From positions 18,447,731-18,511,730 of the forward strand of contig CM072513.1 in the NCBI GenBank assembly GCA_036898135.1: 64,000 bases of DNA. Direction: 5' to 3'. The DNA is from Oncomelania hupensis (Eukaryota > Mollusca > Gastropoda > Littorinimorpha > Pomatiopsidae). Below are positions 11,501 through 20,988 of the stretch, piece by piece; the stretch's first letter is position 1, and each line of letters begins with the position of its first letter. Below the pieces are notes generated by a model that was not told where the DNA came from, made no database searches, and was given only the letters and a program-made list of their open reading frames with translations. The position numbers and the translations under genes were made by a program.

Positions 11501-13368
11501 GTTCGACTCAGAAAGAGCAGGCAGCCACAGTAATTATATTGGATTCCAACTTTCACTGCATTGAAAATGTCATTCACAAATGTACATTGCATTGCATTTC
11601 AACCCTTCTTCAATGTGAATATTGATATGTGTGTGGACACTATAGGTAAAGCCAGTTAATGACTCTTTTGAGTCTTTTTTTTTCTTCTTCTAAACTTCAA
11701 ATAAAACCCTATTGTGGAAGTGTTGCTCTGTAAAGGGATTACCATTGGAAAACTCGATAAGGATAAAAGGATTGTTGTCCTTATATTGCACTCTTTCCAG
11801 CTGAAGGAGCTACTCAAGGCATGCACCCAAAAGTTTGCTTTCGGTATGATCAAACCCACTTCATCCAAAACGGATACTTGTGCCATAGGCTACTGAACTA
11901 CCTTCCTGGTCTTGTAAATGCCTGTCATACAGATGTAAATGATGGCAGAAAGAAAACAAAAATAGAACCAAACGAGTCGTCTTAAATTTGTAAAAATTTG
12001 CTTGCTATGAATAATCTATAGCGATTATTTGTTTCTTCAGATAAAAACAAGCAAAAATAAATCTATTTAGTTCCAAATAGAGGTAAAGTAAGAGTTTGGC
12101 AGTTTTACTATGCAGCATTAACACACTTCTAACTGCTGTCGCTCCATCTGCTGAAGTATCTCGGGACAGACACTGAGAAGTGTGTCCGATCAGTGTGTGC
12201 CAACTGTCTGCATTGTCAGCAACTGCCCAGCATGTGTCTGATCGTCGCATGTCGGAGGATGGCAATTTTTCAGCTAATGTCAGCAGTTTGTTATGTTTAT
12301 GTGTTGCTGCTTGGTAATGTTGCTTTGTTGTACTATTTTCCGACACATTTCAAACGTAGTACTGTTTGTATTTTGCAGGCATACAAGTTTCTGGCTTTGC
12401 CATTGACAACAAGGGCCAAGAACAAAGATTTCCACCATTCCAGCTTTTTACTACGCAACTACAGTGATTTGCGGTATTTCAACTTAGACATGTCATTCTA
12501 CTTCAGATGATGATGATCCTATCCTATTCTATCCTATCCTATCCCGTAGCTCGAAGGTCGTTGGGGCACCATGATGATTATTTTTAGTGAAAGTGAATCG
12601 TGTTTATGTATGGAGACTGTAGTAAGTCTAGGCAAGGGAGGTAAGGGAGGTAATGATTTGGTTGCTTAGGAATAGGTAGTTTTGCATTTTTTTAATGTCT
12701 TGCTTCAAAAGATATTCTTTTTGACATTCATGCTATTTTGCTCCATTATTATTATTTACATTACTGTTAGAAACGAGTGTCAACAAAAATTCATTTCATT
12801 GAAATAGCTGCAGTTTACACTCAATTTTTGACTGGCGGGCCGCAGCCATGTAAGTCTATGAACTTACCACAACTCCACCACCCAACCCCCCAAACAAGAA
12901 AGTCCCAAATTGTGGCTAATCTACATAAGATGAGTCAATTGATTGTTGGTTTTATTTCATAGGTGGGACAGGCGCTTTGTTGTCCATCGCTTCTCATCGT
13001 ACCCTAAGGGTGCGGAGGTCAGCTTTCGCTTTTCGACCCGAGCGTCTGCCTATCCCGCCCAGACCTGGGAATGGGAGCTGAAAGTCCACCCGAAAGGGTT
13101 CTCCTCCACCAGCGATGACTTCCGCATCCTCCTCTACTCCAACCTCATCCTGGATCAGCCTCGGCCTTGCGAGTACTACCTGTCGCTGGTCAGCCACCAT
13201 CAGATCCTCAAGTCCGTCTGCGGGCGAAAGACTTTCTCCAAGACCCGCTACACCACGGACACGGAGATGGACAAGAAGATCACGGTGGCCGAGCTGATGG
13301 AGCCCGGGTCGCCCTTTGTGGTGGATGACTCTCTGATCCTGCAGATCACTTTACGACCTGCTGACTGA
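1335..13368 (+). CDS. BTBD17: BTB/POZ domain-containing protein 17 (BTBD17), six coding exons
   Basis: Spliced CDS: 1335-1694, 2730-2954, 7173-7337, 10539-10742, 12379-12473, 12963-13368. Phases are consistent at every junction and the total is 1455 nt, 484 aa plus stop, close to vertebrate BTBD17 length (about 480). The N-terminal 70 residues are Ser/Thr-rich and low complexity. A BTB fold follows (NNPLLSDVTLIVG, FAHKLVLVRSSDVFERMF, then ADKYNVIDLRSVC in exon 2); exons 3-4 form a BACK-like helical region (DEYELWLAVIRWL); the last exon is the conserved C-terminal beta-rich domain (RFVVHRFSSYP to LILQITLRPAD). BTB-BACK proteins often act as cullin-3 adaptors, but BTBD17's biochemical role is poorly known. 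The ATG at 1335 is in frame with an open upstream stretch of the same exon (from 1291), so the true start may be in an earlier exon; no signal peptide is visible. Introns are filled with TEs. Confidence 0.9.
1712..1949. repeat. (CTT)n / GCTTCTTCT interrupted triplet microsatellite
   Basis: About 235 bp of nearly pure pyrimidine CTT triplets with periodic TGC interruptions, starting about 20 bp after the exon 1 donor of BTBD17. Long open frames across it (poly-Phe/Cys on +, poly-Glu/Ala or poly-Lys/Gln on -) are composition artefacts. Confidence 0.95.
2730..2954 (+). CDS. BTBD17: BTBD17 coding exon 2 (second half of BTB)
   Basis: Acceptor aaacag at 2724-2729, donor TTTCAG|gtatta at 2955. 75 codons, phase 0 to 0. 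Encodes DVTLIEESV through LKDVFHVWFQ, the C-terminal BTB helices. Confidence 0.9.
2971..3213. repeat. (TC/TCTG)n followed by (ATT)n microsatellites
   Basis: Pyrimidine dinucleotide-rich run at about 2971-3050, then a (TTA)n array at about 3104-3213 with one palindromic break near 3166-3178. Lies in BTBD17 intron 2 just after the exon 2 donor. Confidence 0.9.
3508..3580. repeat. GC-rich hairpin cluster
   Basis: Three adjacent self-complementary G/C blocks: GGGCGAAGCCC, a CATTGGGGGA segment, and GGGGGCTTAGCCCCCC. They stand out from AT-rich surroundings and resemble a dispersed repeat motif I recall from marine invertebrate genomes. No ends or target duplication identified. Confidence 0.55.
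3714..7061 (+). mobile_element. RTE-clade-like LINE, nearly full length (copy A)
   Basis: 5' region from about 3714 (cccaacgtttcccggcgtg motif), an APE endonuclease-RT ORF, a very short 3' UTR, and a 3' end of tandem GGATA units (about 7046-7058). No poly(A) tail; a short microsatellite tail and a tiny 3' UTR fit the RTE group. I found no clear target duplication. It sits in BTBD17 intron 2 in the same orientation as the gene. The copy at 33874-35862 is about 98% identical at protein level by eye, so the family was active recently. Clade assignment is from memory of motif patterns and tail type. Confidence 0.8.
3991..7051 (+). pseudogene. LINE ORF2: APE endonuclease + reverse transcriptase (one frame break)
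   Basis: The endonuclease opens with IVIGTWNVRTL and continues through IIQAYAPTSDYED in one frame. A 9-T run at 4489-4497 has one T too many and shifts to the frame that continues YENIQAVLDQ. The second frame (867 aa from its first Met at 4448) carries GDWNAKVG and GSDHDLVMM (endonuclease C-terminal motifs), RT motifs [26 protein letters not shown] and the catalytic FADD box (near 6253-6264), then a conserved C-terminal segment [10 protein letters not shown] ... [11 protein letters not shown]. No RNase H domain is seen. Apart from the T-run the frame is open to the stop at about 7051. Either a recently broken source or a sequencing error. Confidence 0.8.
7173..7337 (+). CDS. BTBD17: BTBD17 coding exon 3 (BACK region)
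   Basis: Acceptor ttgccag ending 7172, donor GTTAAG|gtcagt at 7338. 55 codons, phase 0 to 0. Encodes YATKCFHDGLVTSC to SSSLRVK. It begins about 110 bp after the 3' tail of a full-length-like RTE insertion. Confidence 0.88.
7430..8125. other. BTBD17 intron sequence, no feature recognised
   Basis: AT-rich, with (TA)n and (TTTA)n tracts near 7672-7720. No exon, RNA gene or TE ends recognised. Confidence 0.5.
8126..8415 (+). mobile_element. Composite tRNA/5S rRNA SINE with RTE-like 3' end (copy 1)
   Basis: Starts ggggtgtcggatagcgcag, a tRNA-like A-box region (TAGCGCAGTGG). Positions about 8172-8216 match the 5S rRNA internal control region: AAGCACCGTC, CGGTTAGCCCTTGGATGGG, TGACCGC. A conserved body follows (ccagttgactcaactgtga). 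The 3' end is CCCCTACGGCC...TATGGGAC with a tail of CTTTAC units. Two more copies lie in WDR26 introns (33127-33418 +, 51687-51977 -). There is no ORF. The family is non-autonomous and likely transcribed by RNA polymerase III. Confidence 0.85.
8492..8560. repeat. (ATC)n microsatellite
   Basis: About 23 near-perfect ATC/CAT triplets. Confidence 0.95.
8641..9045 (-). mobile_element. RTE LINE 3' fragment (copy B)
   Basis: Minus-strand 3' end of the same LINE: a tail of TATCC units at 8643-8658, then the conserved C-terminal coding segment ([22 protein letters not shown]). The 5' break is near 9045 beside a local ~21-bp duplication (gtcttatgtagcacct occurs twice at about 9005-9040). Confidence 0.85.
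9046..9895. other. BTBD17 intron, AT-rich with C/CT and CA tracts
   Basis: No gene seen. Contains an 18-base C run near 9650-9667 followed by (CT)n, an (AAT)n run near 9782-9802, and (CA)n near 9867-9889. Confidence 0.6.
9896..10157. mobile_element. MITE-like element with 19-bp perfect inverted repeats and internal telomere-like repeats
   Basis: GTAGAAACGACGTTCTGAT (9896-9914) is the exact reverse complement of 10139-10157. Inside lie several CCCTAA-type units (about 10000-10042) and a palindrome around TTTTGACGTCAAAA (10072-10085). Both ends abut CA microsatellites, so target duplications cannot be judged. No coding capacity. Confidence 0.6.
10164..10258. repeat. (CA)n microsatellite
   Basis: Interrupted CA/CACC repeat directly after the inverted-repeat element. 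The His/Thr open frames through it are artefacts. Confidence 0.95.
10539..10742 (+). CDS. BTBD17: BTBD17 coding exon 4 (BACK region)
   Basis: Acceptor ctttgtag at 10531-10538, donor ATGCAG|gtctga at 10743. 68 codons, phase 0 to 0; starts DEYELWLAVIRWLHS, ends FQKYIMQ. Confidence 0.9.
10927..11440. mobile_element. Tc1/mariner-type MITE, 514 bp
   Basis: Ends GGGACCTTTTGGAAGC and GCTTCCAAAAGGTCCC are inverted repeats, with similarity extending about 55 bp inward (ACTACTTTCTG versus the reverse complement of CAGGGAAAGTAGT). It is flanked by TA on both sides (10925-10926, 11441-11442), the Tc1/mariner target duplication. No transposase. A truncated relative lies at 32737-32947. Confidence 0.75.
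11441..12378. other. BTBD17 intron 4, no further feature recognised
   Basis: Mixed-composition intronic sequence. An acceptor-like tract at about 11790-11803 followed by a short open frame was considered as an exon and rejected, because exon 4 joins exon 5 directly in frame. Confidence 0.5.
12379..12473 (+). CDS. BTBD17: BTBD17 coding exon 5
   Basis: Acceptor ttttgcag ending 12378, donor TTGCG|gtattt at 12474. 31 codons plus two bases: AYKFLALPL ... LLRNYSDL. It continues exon 4 in phase 0, and the split Arg codon is completed by the next exon. Confidence 0.83.
12513..12575 (-). mobile_element. RTE LINE 3' tail remnant
   Basis: Six TATCC/TATTC tail units followed by about 30 bp of LINE 3' end (ccgtagctcgaaggtcgt, ggggcaccat). 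Confidence 0.65.
12963..13368 (+). CDS. BTBD17: BTBD17 terminal coding exon (C-terminal domain)
   Basis: Acceptor tttcatag ending 12962; the first G completes the Arg codon left by exon 5. Encodes WDRRFVVHRFSSYP to the TGA at 13366-13368. It is distinctly more GC-rich than the surrounding introns, as expected for constrained coding sequence. Confidence 0.92.
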
Positions 13369-13840
13369 TTAGCGTGGCAGTGCGCAAGGGCTTGTTGGGG
13401 TTGTGGCAGTCAGTTCAGTCTTTCGTAGTAACAGTGAAAGAGTACCGCAGTATTTTGTGTAATATATATATATATATATGTAATTTATGATTGTCTAATT
13501 ATTGTGACGTGCACTTTAAGGTGTCTATTTTTAGGGTTCCTATTTTGTGATAGGTGTGCGCTTTAAGTGTCTATTTTTGTGACGTGTGCTTTTGGGAGAC
13601 CTCAGTATAATGGAAATATCCAGTTTTGATGATATTCACCTTATTATGATACCATTGTACTTCGGGATGTATGATTTTGTTTTAATGGCCTCAGCACTTT
13701 GAGGATACCAGGAAATATCTTTTTGGACATTTTCACTGTAAAATTGGGTTACTATAGAACCATGGGCTTTTGGTGCCGTTTGTGCGAATTATTATGCGAA
13801 TTTCTCCCTGTTGAGATAATAAAGTTTTCGTATTCGTATT
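13369..13840 (+). promoter_or_regulatory. BTBD17: BTBD17 3' UTR with poly(A) signal
   Basis: Non-coding after the stop; contains an (AT)n run near 13463-13480 and a canonical AATAAA at 13818-13823 followed by a T/G-rich stretch. The segment from 13709 on is repeated after the assembly gap (from 22556), so the poly(A) signal occurs twice in the window. Confidence 0.6.
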
Positions 13841-14139
13841 TGTATCTTATTTTGGGTACCAATGTAATAGATATGGGTACTTTATAAAATCCGCTGCTTC
13901 TTTTGCTTTTTGGTGTTTTATTTTTCATGATGTATGGGCACTAAAAAAATCCGTCTCTATCCTTTGTTCAAATTTTTTTTGTTGTTTTACCAAACTGTCT
14001 TTTATTGCTACTATTAAAAAAAACAACAATAAACGGAACAAGTAATGTCAATGAGTTAAGATCAGTTTATATAGACTTTCAAAATGATTTGGTCTCTGCG
14101 CAGATCATTGAGTCGCATTCCCCTCTTATTGGAAGCAAA

Positions 14140-15090
14140 CGATGCCTTCAAGTAGGGGGAATAATCATACAGAGCGTATCCCCAGTGAAGGTGCCGGGGG
14201 ATTCTGTATAAATAATATCCCCACTTTCTGATAATGTAATAATAATAATAATAATAATACAGGATGCTATATACGCGCCTTTCCCCAAGGCTCAAAGCGC
14301 GGCGATCTATACCAACATACACGCTCACCTGTCTCATTTACCCTCACACTCACCAAATACACATACATCACTCAAACAGGTGGTGTAAAGGCAGGGAGAT
14401 CGCTATTAGAAGACGGAAGAAACTCGATTTTTTTTTTGTTGAAATTTTTATATTGACTGCTTCCTGTACCATTATTGAAGGTATAGTGCTTTAAATTCCC
14501 ACTGCCGCTGTCTTTCTCATTTTTTTCTTTCTCTGTTGTATCAATTATCCACTATCTTCTTCACTAGACCAGTCACCTACCTTTTTTCTTGAAATCTCTC
14601 CCAAAACTCCTCATTTGTGTATGGGGTCTGCTGGGTCAGCTTGGAGATATTGGACGCTTTCTGCCAAATAGTCACTAGGGCTTTCAATGGTTTTATTAGT
14701 TAGCAATGTAGGCATTTTATATGTATGTGTTTAATTAATATTTTATAATGACGTTTATGTTCTGTTTTGTTTTTGTAAATGGGAATAATATAAATTAGAA
14801 TACAGCCTCAGGGTCCCTTGCATGGGATGCCTTTATTGTAGAGTGGCCGGCTGGTGGGTTGCCTTCAGTGTTACCACTGGGGTTGTTATAGTGCTGTAAA
14901 CAATCGCCTAATTTTATTGCAAATTGCAATTCTGTACTAGTGGCTGACCCGTTTTAAACAGCTTTAGATGTGCTTTGCATAGTGATGTTTGCTTTTTTTA
15001 ATGTTTTGATGTTGTGTTGCTGTTGATTTTAGGTTTGGCTCGGTAGAGTCCGCTGGACCTAAAGCAACAATTATGTAATGTAATGTAATG
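14140..15090 (+). repeat. Dispersed repeat family R, copy R1 (interrupted)
   Basis: Shares with R2 and R3 the GTGCCGGGGGATTCTGTATAA block, the CACCTACCTTTTTTCTTGAAA and GTTGGACGCTTTCTGC-type blocks and the 3' end GAGTCCGCTGGACCTAAAG. It ends in a TAATG microsatellite tail (about 15073-15090). Interrupted at about 14239-14430 by an (AAT)n-led insert containing GCGCCTTTCCCCAAGGCTC. A short-repeat tail and no ORF suggest a LINE 3' end or SINE; the family is not named. Confidence 0.65.
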
Positions 15091-15705
15091 TTGATTTTAG
15101 GTGGGGGTGGTGAGGAGGAGAAAGGTGGTGAGGGGGGGAGGGGAGGGGTTTATGGTTGTGTACATACAAGATTATCTTGCTGTGCAAGATTCTGTAAATG
15201 GACAAGAGGTCTGAACTACTTGCGTTACCTTAGATTTTCCTTTGTTGTTGTTGATGGTAGGTTTTGCTTTGATATCTTTTTTAATAACGTTGGTAACACG
15301 TCATGGTGAAGAACATCATGTAAATATCATGTTCTCCACTGTGTCTTTATAATCTTTTCAGCATAGTTGCGTTCATGCAAAGTTTTTTAAGTCATAAGTT
15401 ATCTTGACTGAAGGACTTGTGAAAGAAACTTTTTTTTTTTTTAAGTCGCTGATGGAATTGTTTCTATTTTTTGACTCACATGCATAGCAATGTGAGTTTA
15501 TGTACTCACCAGCAAAAATTGTTTCCAGATTTGTGCAAATCTGTGCGAGATGAGTCCTAAATAGTTCCAAAAAGATATTGAACAAAAATGTCCATCCGTC
15601 TGTCTGCCGTCTGTCTGTGCAAAAACTGTAAAGTGTCTACTCAGAACCTATTTCAACTATCACAACCAAACTTGGTAAGATGGTGTAGACCCATGACACC
15701 TCAAC

Positions 15706-16938
15706 ACACCAGCTCAATGCCTATGTGAGCAGCACTCTTTGGTTCCCCCACATTTTGCTGGCTGCGGGCTATTTATAGCTTGCCTACACCCTCCCTTCCA
15801 GTGAAAGGAAAGAAAAGAAGCACCGGCAAAGCTATCGGCCAAGCTATTTATAGCTAGCCTGGCTGAACTAACCTCAAAACCTAAAAGCTTTGGTTGAGTC
15901 GGTGTGTCAAAAATGATCAGTGAATGATTGACTTAACTTCAACGTCAAGGTCACAGGGTCATCAAATGAGTAAACAAATGTCAATTTTTCCCGACAATTA
16001 ACTTTTTTCTAGGTTATTAATATTGAACTTATAATTCTTTGTTGCATAATAGATATCAATGAGACACACATACTATGCAAATTTGGTCAGCCTCATTCCA
16101 AGGCCAAGGTCACTGGAACTGTCCAAAGTTGGTTATTATAGGTACTTTGAAGTGATCTTGACCCTAAGTATGAGAGATATAAAATCCAAACTTGTTGTAT
16201 TTAGAGATGATAGATTGATATTTCAAATATATTCGTTTTGGTATCGATCTTGAAGGTCAAAGTAATTTTAGGCCTTGCAAAAACACAGGGTACCTCTTTT
16301 TGCGAAAGTCCACCACCATCTCCAACGTTTTGGAGGCATTCAGCTGGAGGTTGTTGCCATCGCACCACGACACCAGACGGTCGATCTCCTGTAAGTAAGC
16401 CGACTAATCGAACTTGGAGATGAGACCTTAGATTGTGGTGTCGTCGGCAAACTTCACCAGCCGAACGGAGTCGTGGAAGGAGACGCATTCGTTGGTGAAG
16501 AGACAGAAGAGGAGAGGGGAAAGGACGCAGCCTTGAGGGGCGCCAGTATTCAACAACATTCGTATGCAACAAGATTGGGTTATTTGATCAGACATGTGCG
16601 AGAAATCGCGTGAAGGTCAAGGTCATCCCAAGGTCACAGTTTTTTTGGCATAATACAACTTTTGCTGTACTTTATTTGATAGTACATGAGCGTATTTGGA
16701 GCTGAAGGTCAGTGTCATCTGAAGGTCAAGAGCATAGAAAGATCAAAGTTGCTATTCACACCAGCTCACTTCTTATGTGAGCTGCACTTTTCAGTGCCTA
16801 CACGTTTCGCTTGCTGCGGGCTATTTATAGCTTGCCTGCACCCCCCTTCCAGTGAAAGGAAGCATCAGCAAAGCTATTTATAGCTAGCCTGGCTGACCTA
16901 ACCTCAAAATCTGAAAAGCTTTGGTTGAGCTGCTGTGT
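15706..16938. repeat. Repeat unit with internal direct repeats and many AGGTCA half-sites
   Basis: Two related ~190-210 bp blocks (about 15706-15915 and 16757-16938; shared GCTGCGGGCTATTTATAGC, AGCTATTTATAGCTAGCC, CTTTGGTTGAG) bracket about 850 bp rich in AAGGTCA/AGGTCA in the same orientation (tcaaggtcac, aaggccaaggtcact, tgaaggtcaaggtcat). Probably a mobile element or satellite fragment; class unknown. The post-gap counterpart is about 24553-25795. Confidence 0.6.
16296..16556 (-). pseudogene. CR1/Jockey-type LINE reverse transcriptase fragment
   Basis: The minus-strand translation, combining frames, shows LLNTGAPQGCVLSPLLF, VRLVKFADDTT, and WCDGNNLQLNASKTLEMVVDF, i.e. RT motifs B and C and the following segment in the correct order over only about 85 residues. 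Frame-broken, no element ends. It is embedded in the AGGTCA-rich repeat. Confidence 0.75.
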
Positions 16939-17286
16939 ATTTTCATTTTAATGCCACTGCACCATTTATTTTGTTTTTTCTGGGCACTCATTTTTATGTT
17001 AAATATTGCGAGTTCCATAAGGAGCATGTGAGTCATATGGGCTTTACCCTTCTAGTTAATTGTTTGAAGTCGCATAGTTTTCTCATTTTCCTGTCTTTTC
17101 TAGTTCATGTCTTGAGGAAACATGAATTAAATGTTGTTCTTGATGAAAAGTTTGTCATGAAGAGACATGTTGCCATTATTCTCGCAATTTTTAAAAATGT
17201 TTTGCTTCTCAGTAACAAGACATATTTAAACTAAACTACTGAGAAATTGTGTATAACAGTACTCTTGACTTTTGACTTAGTTTTTT

Positions 17287-17290
17287 TGTT

Positions 17291-17321
<31 letters not shown>

Positions 17322-17366
17322 TTATTATTTTAATTTTTTTTTTTTTTTGGGGGGGGGGGGGGGGGG
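17287..17366. repeat. (TTTA)n, T-run and 18-G homopolymer
   Basis: Low-complexity block also present at about 26150-26221 in the post-gap copy. A similar T/G homopolymer junction occurs at 19800-19827. Confidence 0.9.
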
Positions 17367-18066
17367 TGGCAATCACGTGTAATCTCTACACAAATTGTTG
17401 GTCTGTTCTATTTACTTTGTAAAACTGAGCAAACTTTCTCTGTATGTCTGTATGTCTGTATTTATTTATTGAAACATGACTAAATCACATTTGCATCCTC
17501 TCTTCGGAAGGATTTAAATAAGTGGTAATAACATTGCCGTTTGTTTTTTTGACATATGTTTACTGTCCAATATTTGCTAAATTGAAAATCAAGGTGTTCC
17601 ATTTATGTAAAATTGCTTATTCTGTAAGTGCCACAACATTTGGAAGTATTACATTTTCTTCAAACATGCCAAAGAGTAGCTGTATAATGTTTAAAACGTA
17701 AAACTGTTCTATTCCTTTGAAATTTGTTTTTAAAATTTGACACGAAGATATATTCCCTTTTACTGTTGCAGTTTTAACACATTTAAAGAAAGCAGTTGTA
17801 ATACACTGTTGGCTGGTTTGTTTGCATACTTTGTGATTTAAATAGACTTGGGTGAGTGAGTGGACTTGTTTGTAAAACATGTAGTGTTGGTATGTAGATA
17901 TCGTAGGAACACTTTACTTTGTTGAATAAGGGAAACCTTGTTCGATTAATTCTTTGAAATTTAATTGCTGCTTGTTGTGTAATAGTGTTCATGTGGTTTT
18001 TAGTAAGCTCTAAGGAGTGTTCATTACTGTTTCTGTTTGCTGGTTCATTTTCTTTTTGACCAACTA

Positions 18067-18772
18067 ACCCCTTGGGGTCATGAGCAATCTTGCCACTGTA
18101 GATTGTTCAAACCTATAAAGGGAAAAGTGAAAGCCACAGTTGAAAACCTGTCTTTCCTTTGTAGGCAAGACAAATTCACTGCGGCAACAGTATCCCCGTT
18201 GGAGTGCCGGGGGTTTTCAGTATAAATAGTATCCCCACTTTATGGAAATTTAGTGCTTTAAATTCCCACTGTTGCTATCTTCCTCATATACTCTTTCCCA
18301 TTCCTGCTCTGTCCTATCACTCTGCTATACTATCTTCTTCTTCGCTAGATCAATGACCTACCTTTTTTCTTGAAAACTCTTCCTGAACAAGACTCCTTGT
18401 TTGTGTATGAGTTCTGTTGGATCAGCTTGGGAGTGTTGGACGCTTTCTGCTGGGTGGTCACTAGGGCTTCCTATGATGTTAGTATTTAGCAATATAGGCA
18501 TTTTATATGTATATGTTTCGTTGATGATTGGTAATGATGGTTGTATTCTATTTTGTTTTTGTAACCGGGGGTTCGCGTAGTTGAGGTAAACCCTCAGCCG
18601 TCCCCCGCGTGGGATGTCTTTATTGTAAAGTGACTGGCCGGTGGAGGGCGTTCAATTTTCCCACTAGGGTTGTTTCAGCAGATCTTTTATGCGGATCGGG
18701 GGTTGTCCGGTTTCTGATTTGGCTCGGAGGAGTCCGCTGGACCTAAAGCAACAATAAATCAATCAATCAAGA
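18067..18772 (+). repeat. Dispersed repeat family R, copy R2
   Basis: About 700 bp, over 95% identical by eye to R3. Starts accccttggggtcatgagc and ends GAGTCCGCTGGACCTAAAG followed by an AATC-type tail. No ORF. No clear target duplication. Confidence 0.8.
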
Positions 18773-20279
18773 TTAGATGTTGACTTTTATTGTGTTTCCA
18801 GACTTAGGATTGTTTCTTAGTTTATTTGCCAGTCTTCTGCTTGTCAGTATTTGGATAAATATTATTCTTTTTTATAGCAGGGTTGTCTCAATGGTCAGTG
18901 GCACAAGCCCTATGCCTAGGCTAGCGCTACATGGGTTCAATCCCAAAGTTCAGCAACCTGTTTTGGTCGTAGTAGTGGCTGGCACCATCAGCATATTTGA
19001 ATCATGAAAAAGCAATCCATGTCTTTTTAACTTTTGAAAGTAAATTTTACACTGATTTTTGTTAAATCTGGGTATTTAGTATTTACTTTTTGTGTATAAT
19101 GAACATTTATTTTTCTAGGGTATTTTTCTGTATTTGTATAAATAACATGTTTACTGTATAATTATCAGTAAATTTTCATTTCATTATATTTTTCTTTGAT
19201 TGCAATGTATTTTGGTCCCTATTGAAATTTGAATGATTTTGGATGTTTAAGTACTGATGTGCTGAAAGTAGTGCAATAATGATATTTTCACTTTATTTTC
19301 CCTGTGAACAAATAGTTTGCTGCAATGGTGGTGCCTGCATGTGATAATGTGTAGCAGTGCAATGGTTATGTTTACTTATACACTTTGTAAGACATTCGTG
19401 TTTCTCCTGGTTTAATGCTTCTGGGAGAATAGATATAATCTATATTTTAATAGGCACTCGCAGCTATAATTGTGAGGACTTCGTAGTTTGGTTACTTGTG
19501 TGGCCTTTTAAACTTTGATGTGCCTAGCTTTCAGCCGTTAAAATTTAATTACTGTTTAACTTTCAAATGAAGTGAAATAATTATGATCTTGTGGGTAAAT
19601 AACATCTCAAGTCCATGTAGAGGATAAAACTGCGTGAAATCTCAAAGTAAAACTCTACAAGCGTCTATAATAGTTGGTCAGCAGATCCCTTCAGAGTCAA
19701 GTAACTTTAAAAAAGAAATTATTATTAATCAGCTTTGACCCTTAAATTTAGGTATATGTAAAGATTTTAAAGAGTTTCAAATCAATCAGAGCAAATGTGA
19801 TTTTTTTTTTGGGGGGGGGGGGGGGGGTGGGAGGGTGTTTGCGTGGGTTGTGTAGATGTTTCTTGCAGTCAGTTTTAGGTTAAGTTAACACTAAAGTATG
19901 TTACCAGTTAAATGCAATGTGCAGAACAATTTGAGATTTTTAATTATGACAGAATAAGACATATGAAAAAAATAAAATAATTAAGTGTTTGGAATGGGTT
20001 GGGGGTGGAATGTGCATGTCTTAGAAGTTAGTGTGCATGTTATGGAGAGAGATGGTATGCAACCCTTTAATAAAATCGTAGTTACTATTATTCATGTCTC
20101 ATCTTAATGGTGTATTGTTATAAGTGGTGAGTGACATCATTTACAATTGTGAGGACTTTGTCTCACTCTGTGTTTTCTCTGAAAAGATTATGTTTGGCAA
20201 AGTGAATACATTTTGCATTGTACAGTGACTCTACATAAATACCCTTATTATAACAATATTTTCCTTAAGCTTATCGATA

Positions 20280-20988
20280 CCCCTTGGGGTCATGAGCAAT
20301 CTTGCCACTGTAGATTGTTCTAACCTATAAAGGGAACAGTGAAAGCCCAAATTGAAAACCTGTCTTGCCTTTGTAGGCATGACAGATTCACTGCGGCAAC
20401 AGTACCCCCGTTGGAGTGCCGGGGGTTTCAGTATAAATAGTATCCCCACTTTATGGAAATTTAGTGCTTTAAATTCCCACTGTTGCTATCTTCCTCATAT
20501 ACTCTTTCCCATTCCTGCTCTGTCCTATCACTCTGCTATACTATCTTCTTCTTCGCTAGATCAATGACCTACCTTTTTTCTTGAAAACTCTTCCTGGACA
20601 AGACTCCTTGTTTGTGTATGAGGTCTGTTGGATCAGCTTGGGAGTGTTGGACGCTTTCTGCTGGGTGGTCACTAGGGCTTCCTATGATGTTAGTATTTAG
20701 CAATATAGGCATTTTATATGTATATGTTTCGTTGATGATTTGTAATGATGGTTGTATTCTATTTTGTTTTTGTAACCGGGGGTTCGCGTAGTTGAGGTAA
20801 ACCCTCAGCCGTCCCCCGCGTGGGATGTCTTTATTGTAAAGTGACTGGCCGGTGGAGGGCGTTCAATTTTCCCACTAGGGTTGTTTCAGCAGATCTTTTA
20901 TGCGGATCGGGGGTTGTCCGGTCCTGATTTGCTCGGAGGAGTCCGCTGGACCTAAAGCAACAATAAATCAATCAATCAATCAATCAAA
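20280..20988 (+). mobile_element. Dispersed repeat family R, copy R3, with 83-bp target duplication
   Basis: Same unit as R2, with an AATC tail. It is flanked by an 83-bp direct repeat, 20197-20279 and 20989-21071, with one mismatch (gcaaagtgaatacattttgc ... ttaagcttatcgata). That is the signature of insertion at a widely staggered cut, so this family moved as a discrete element. Confidence 0.8.

Noticed and set aside
11790..11896. Extra BTBD17 exon (LKELLKACTQKFAFG)
   Set aside because: Ends in a stop without a donor, and exon 4 joins exon 5 directly in phase with a continuous domain.
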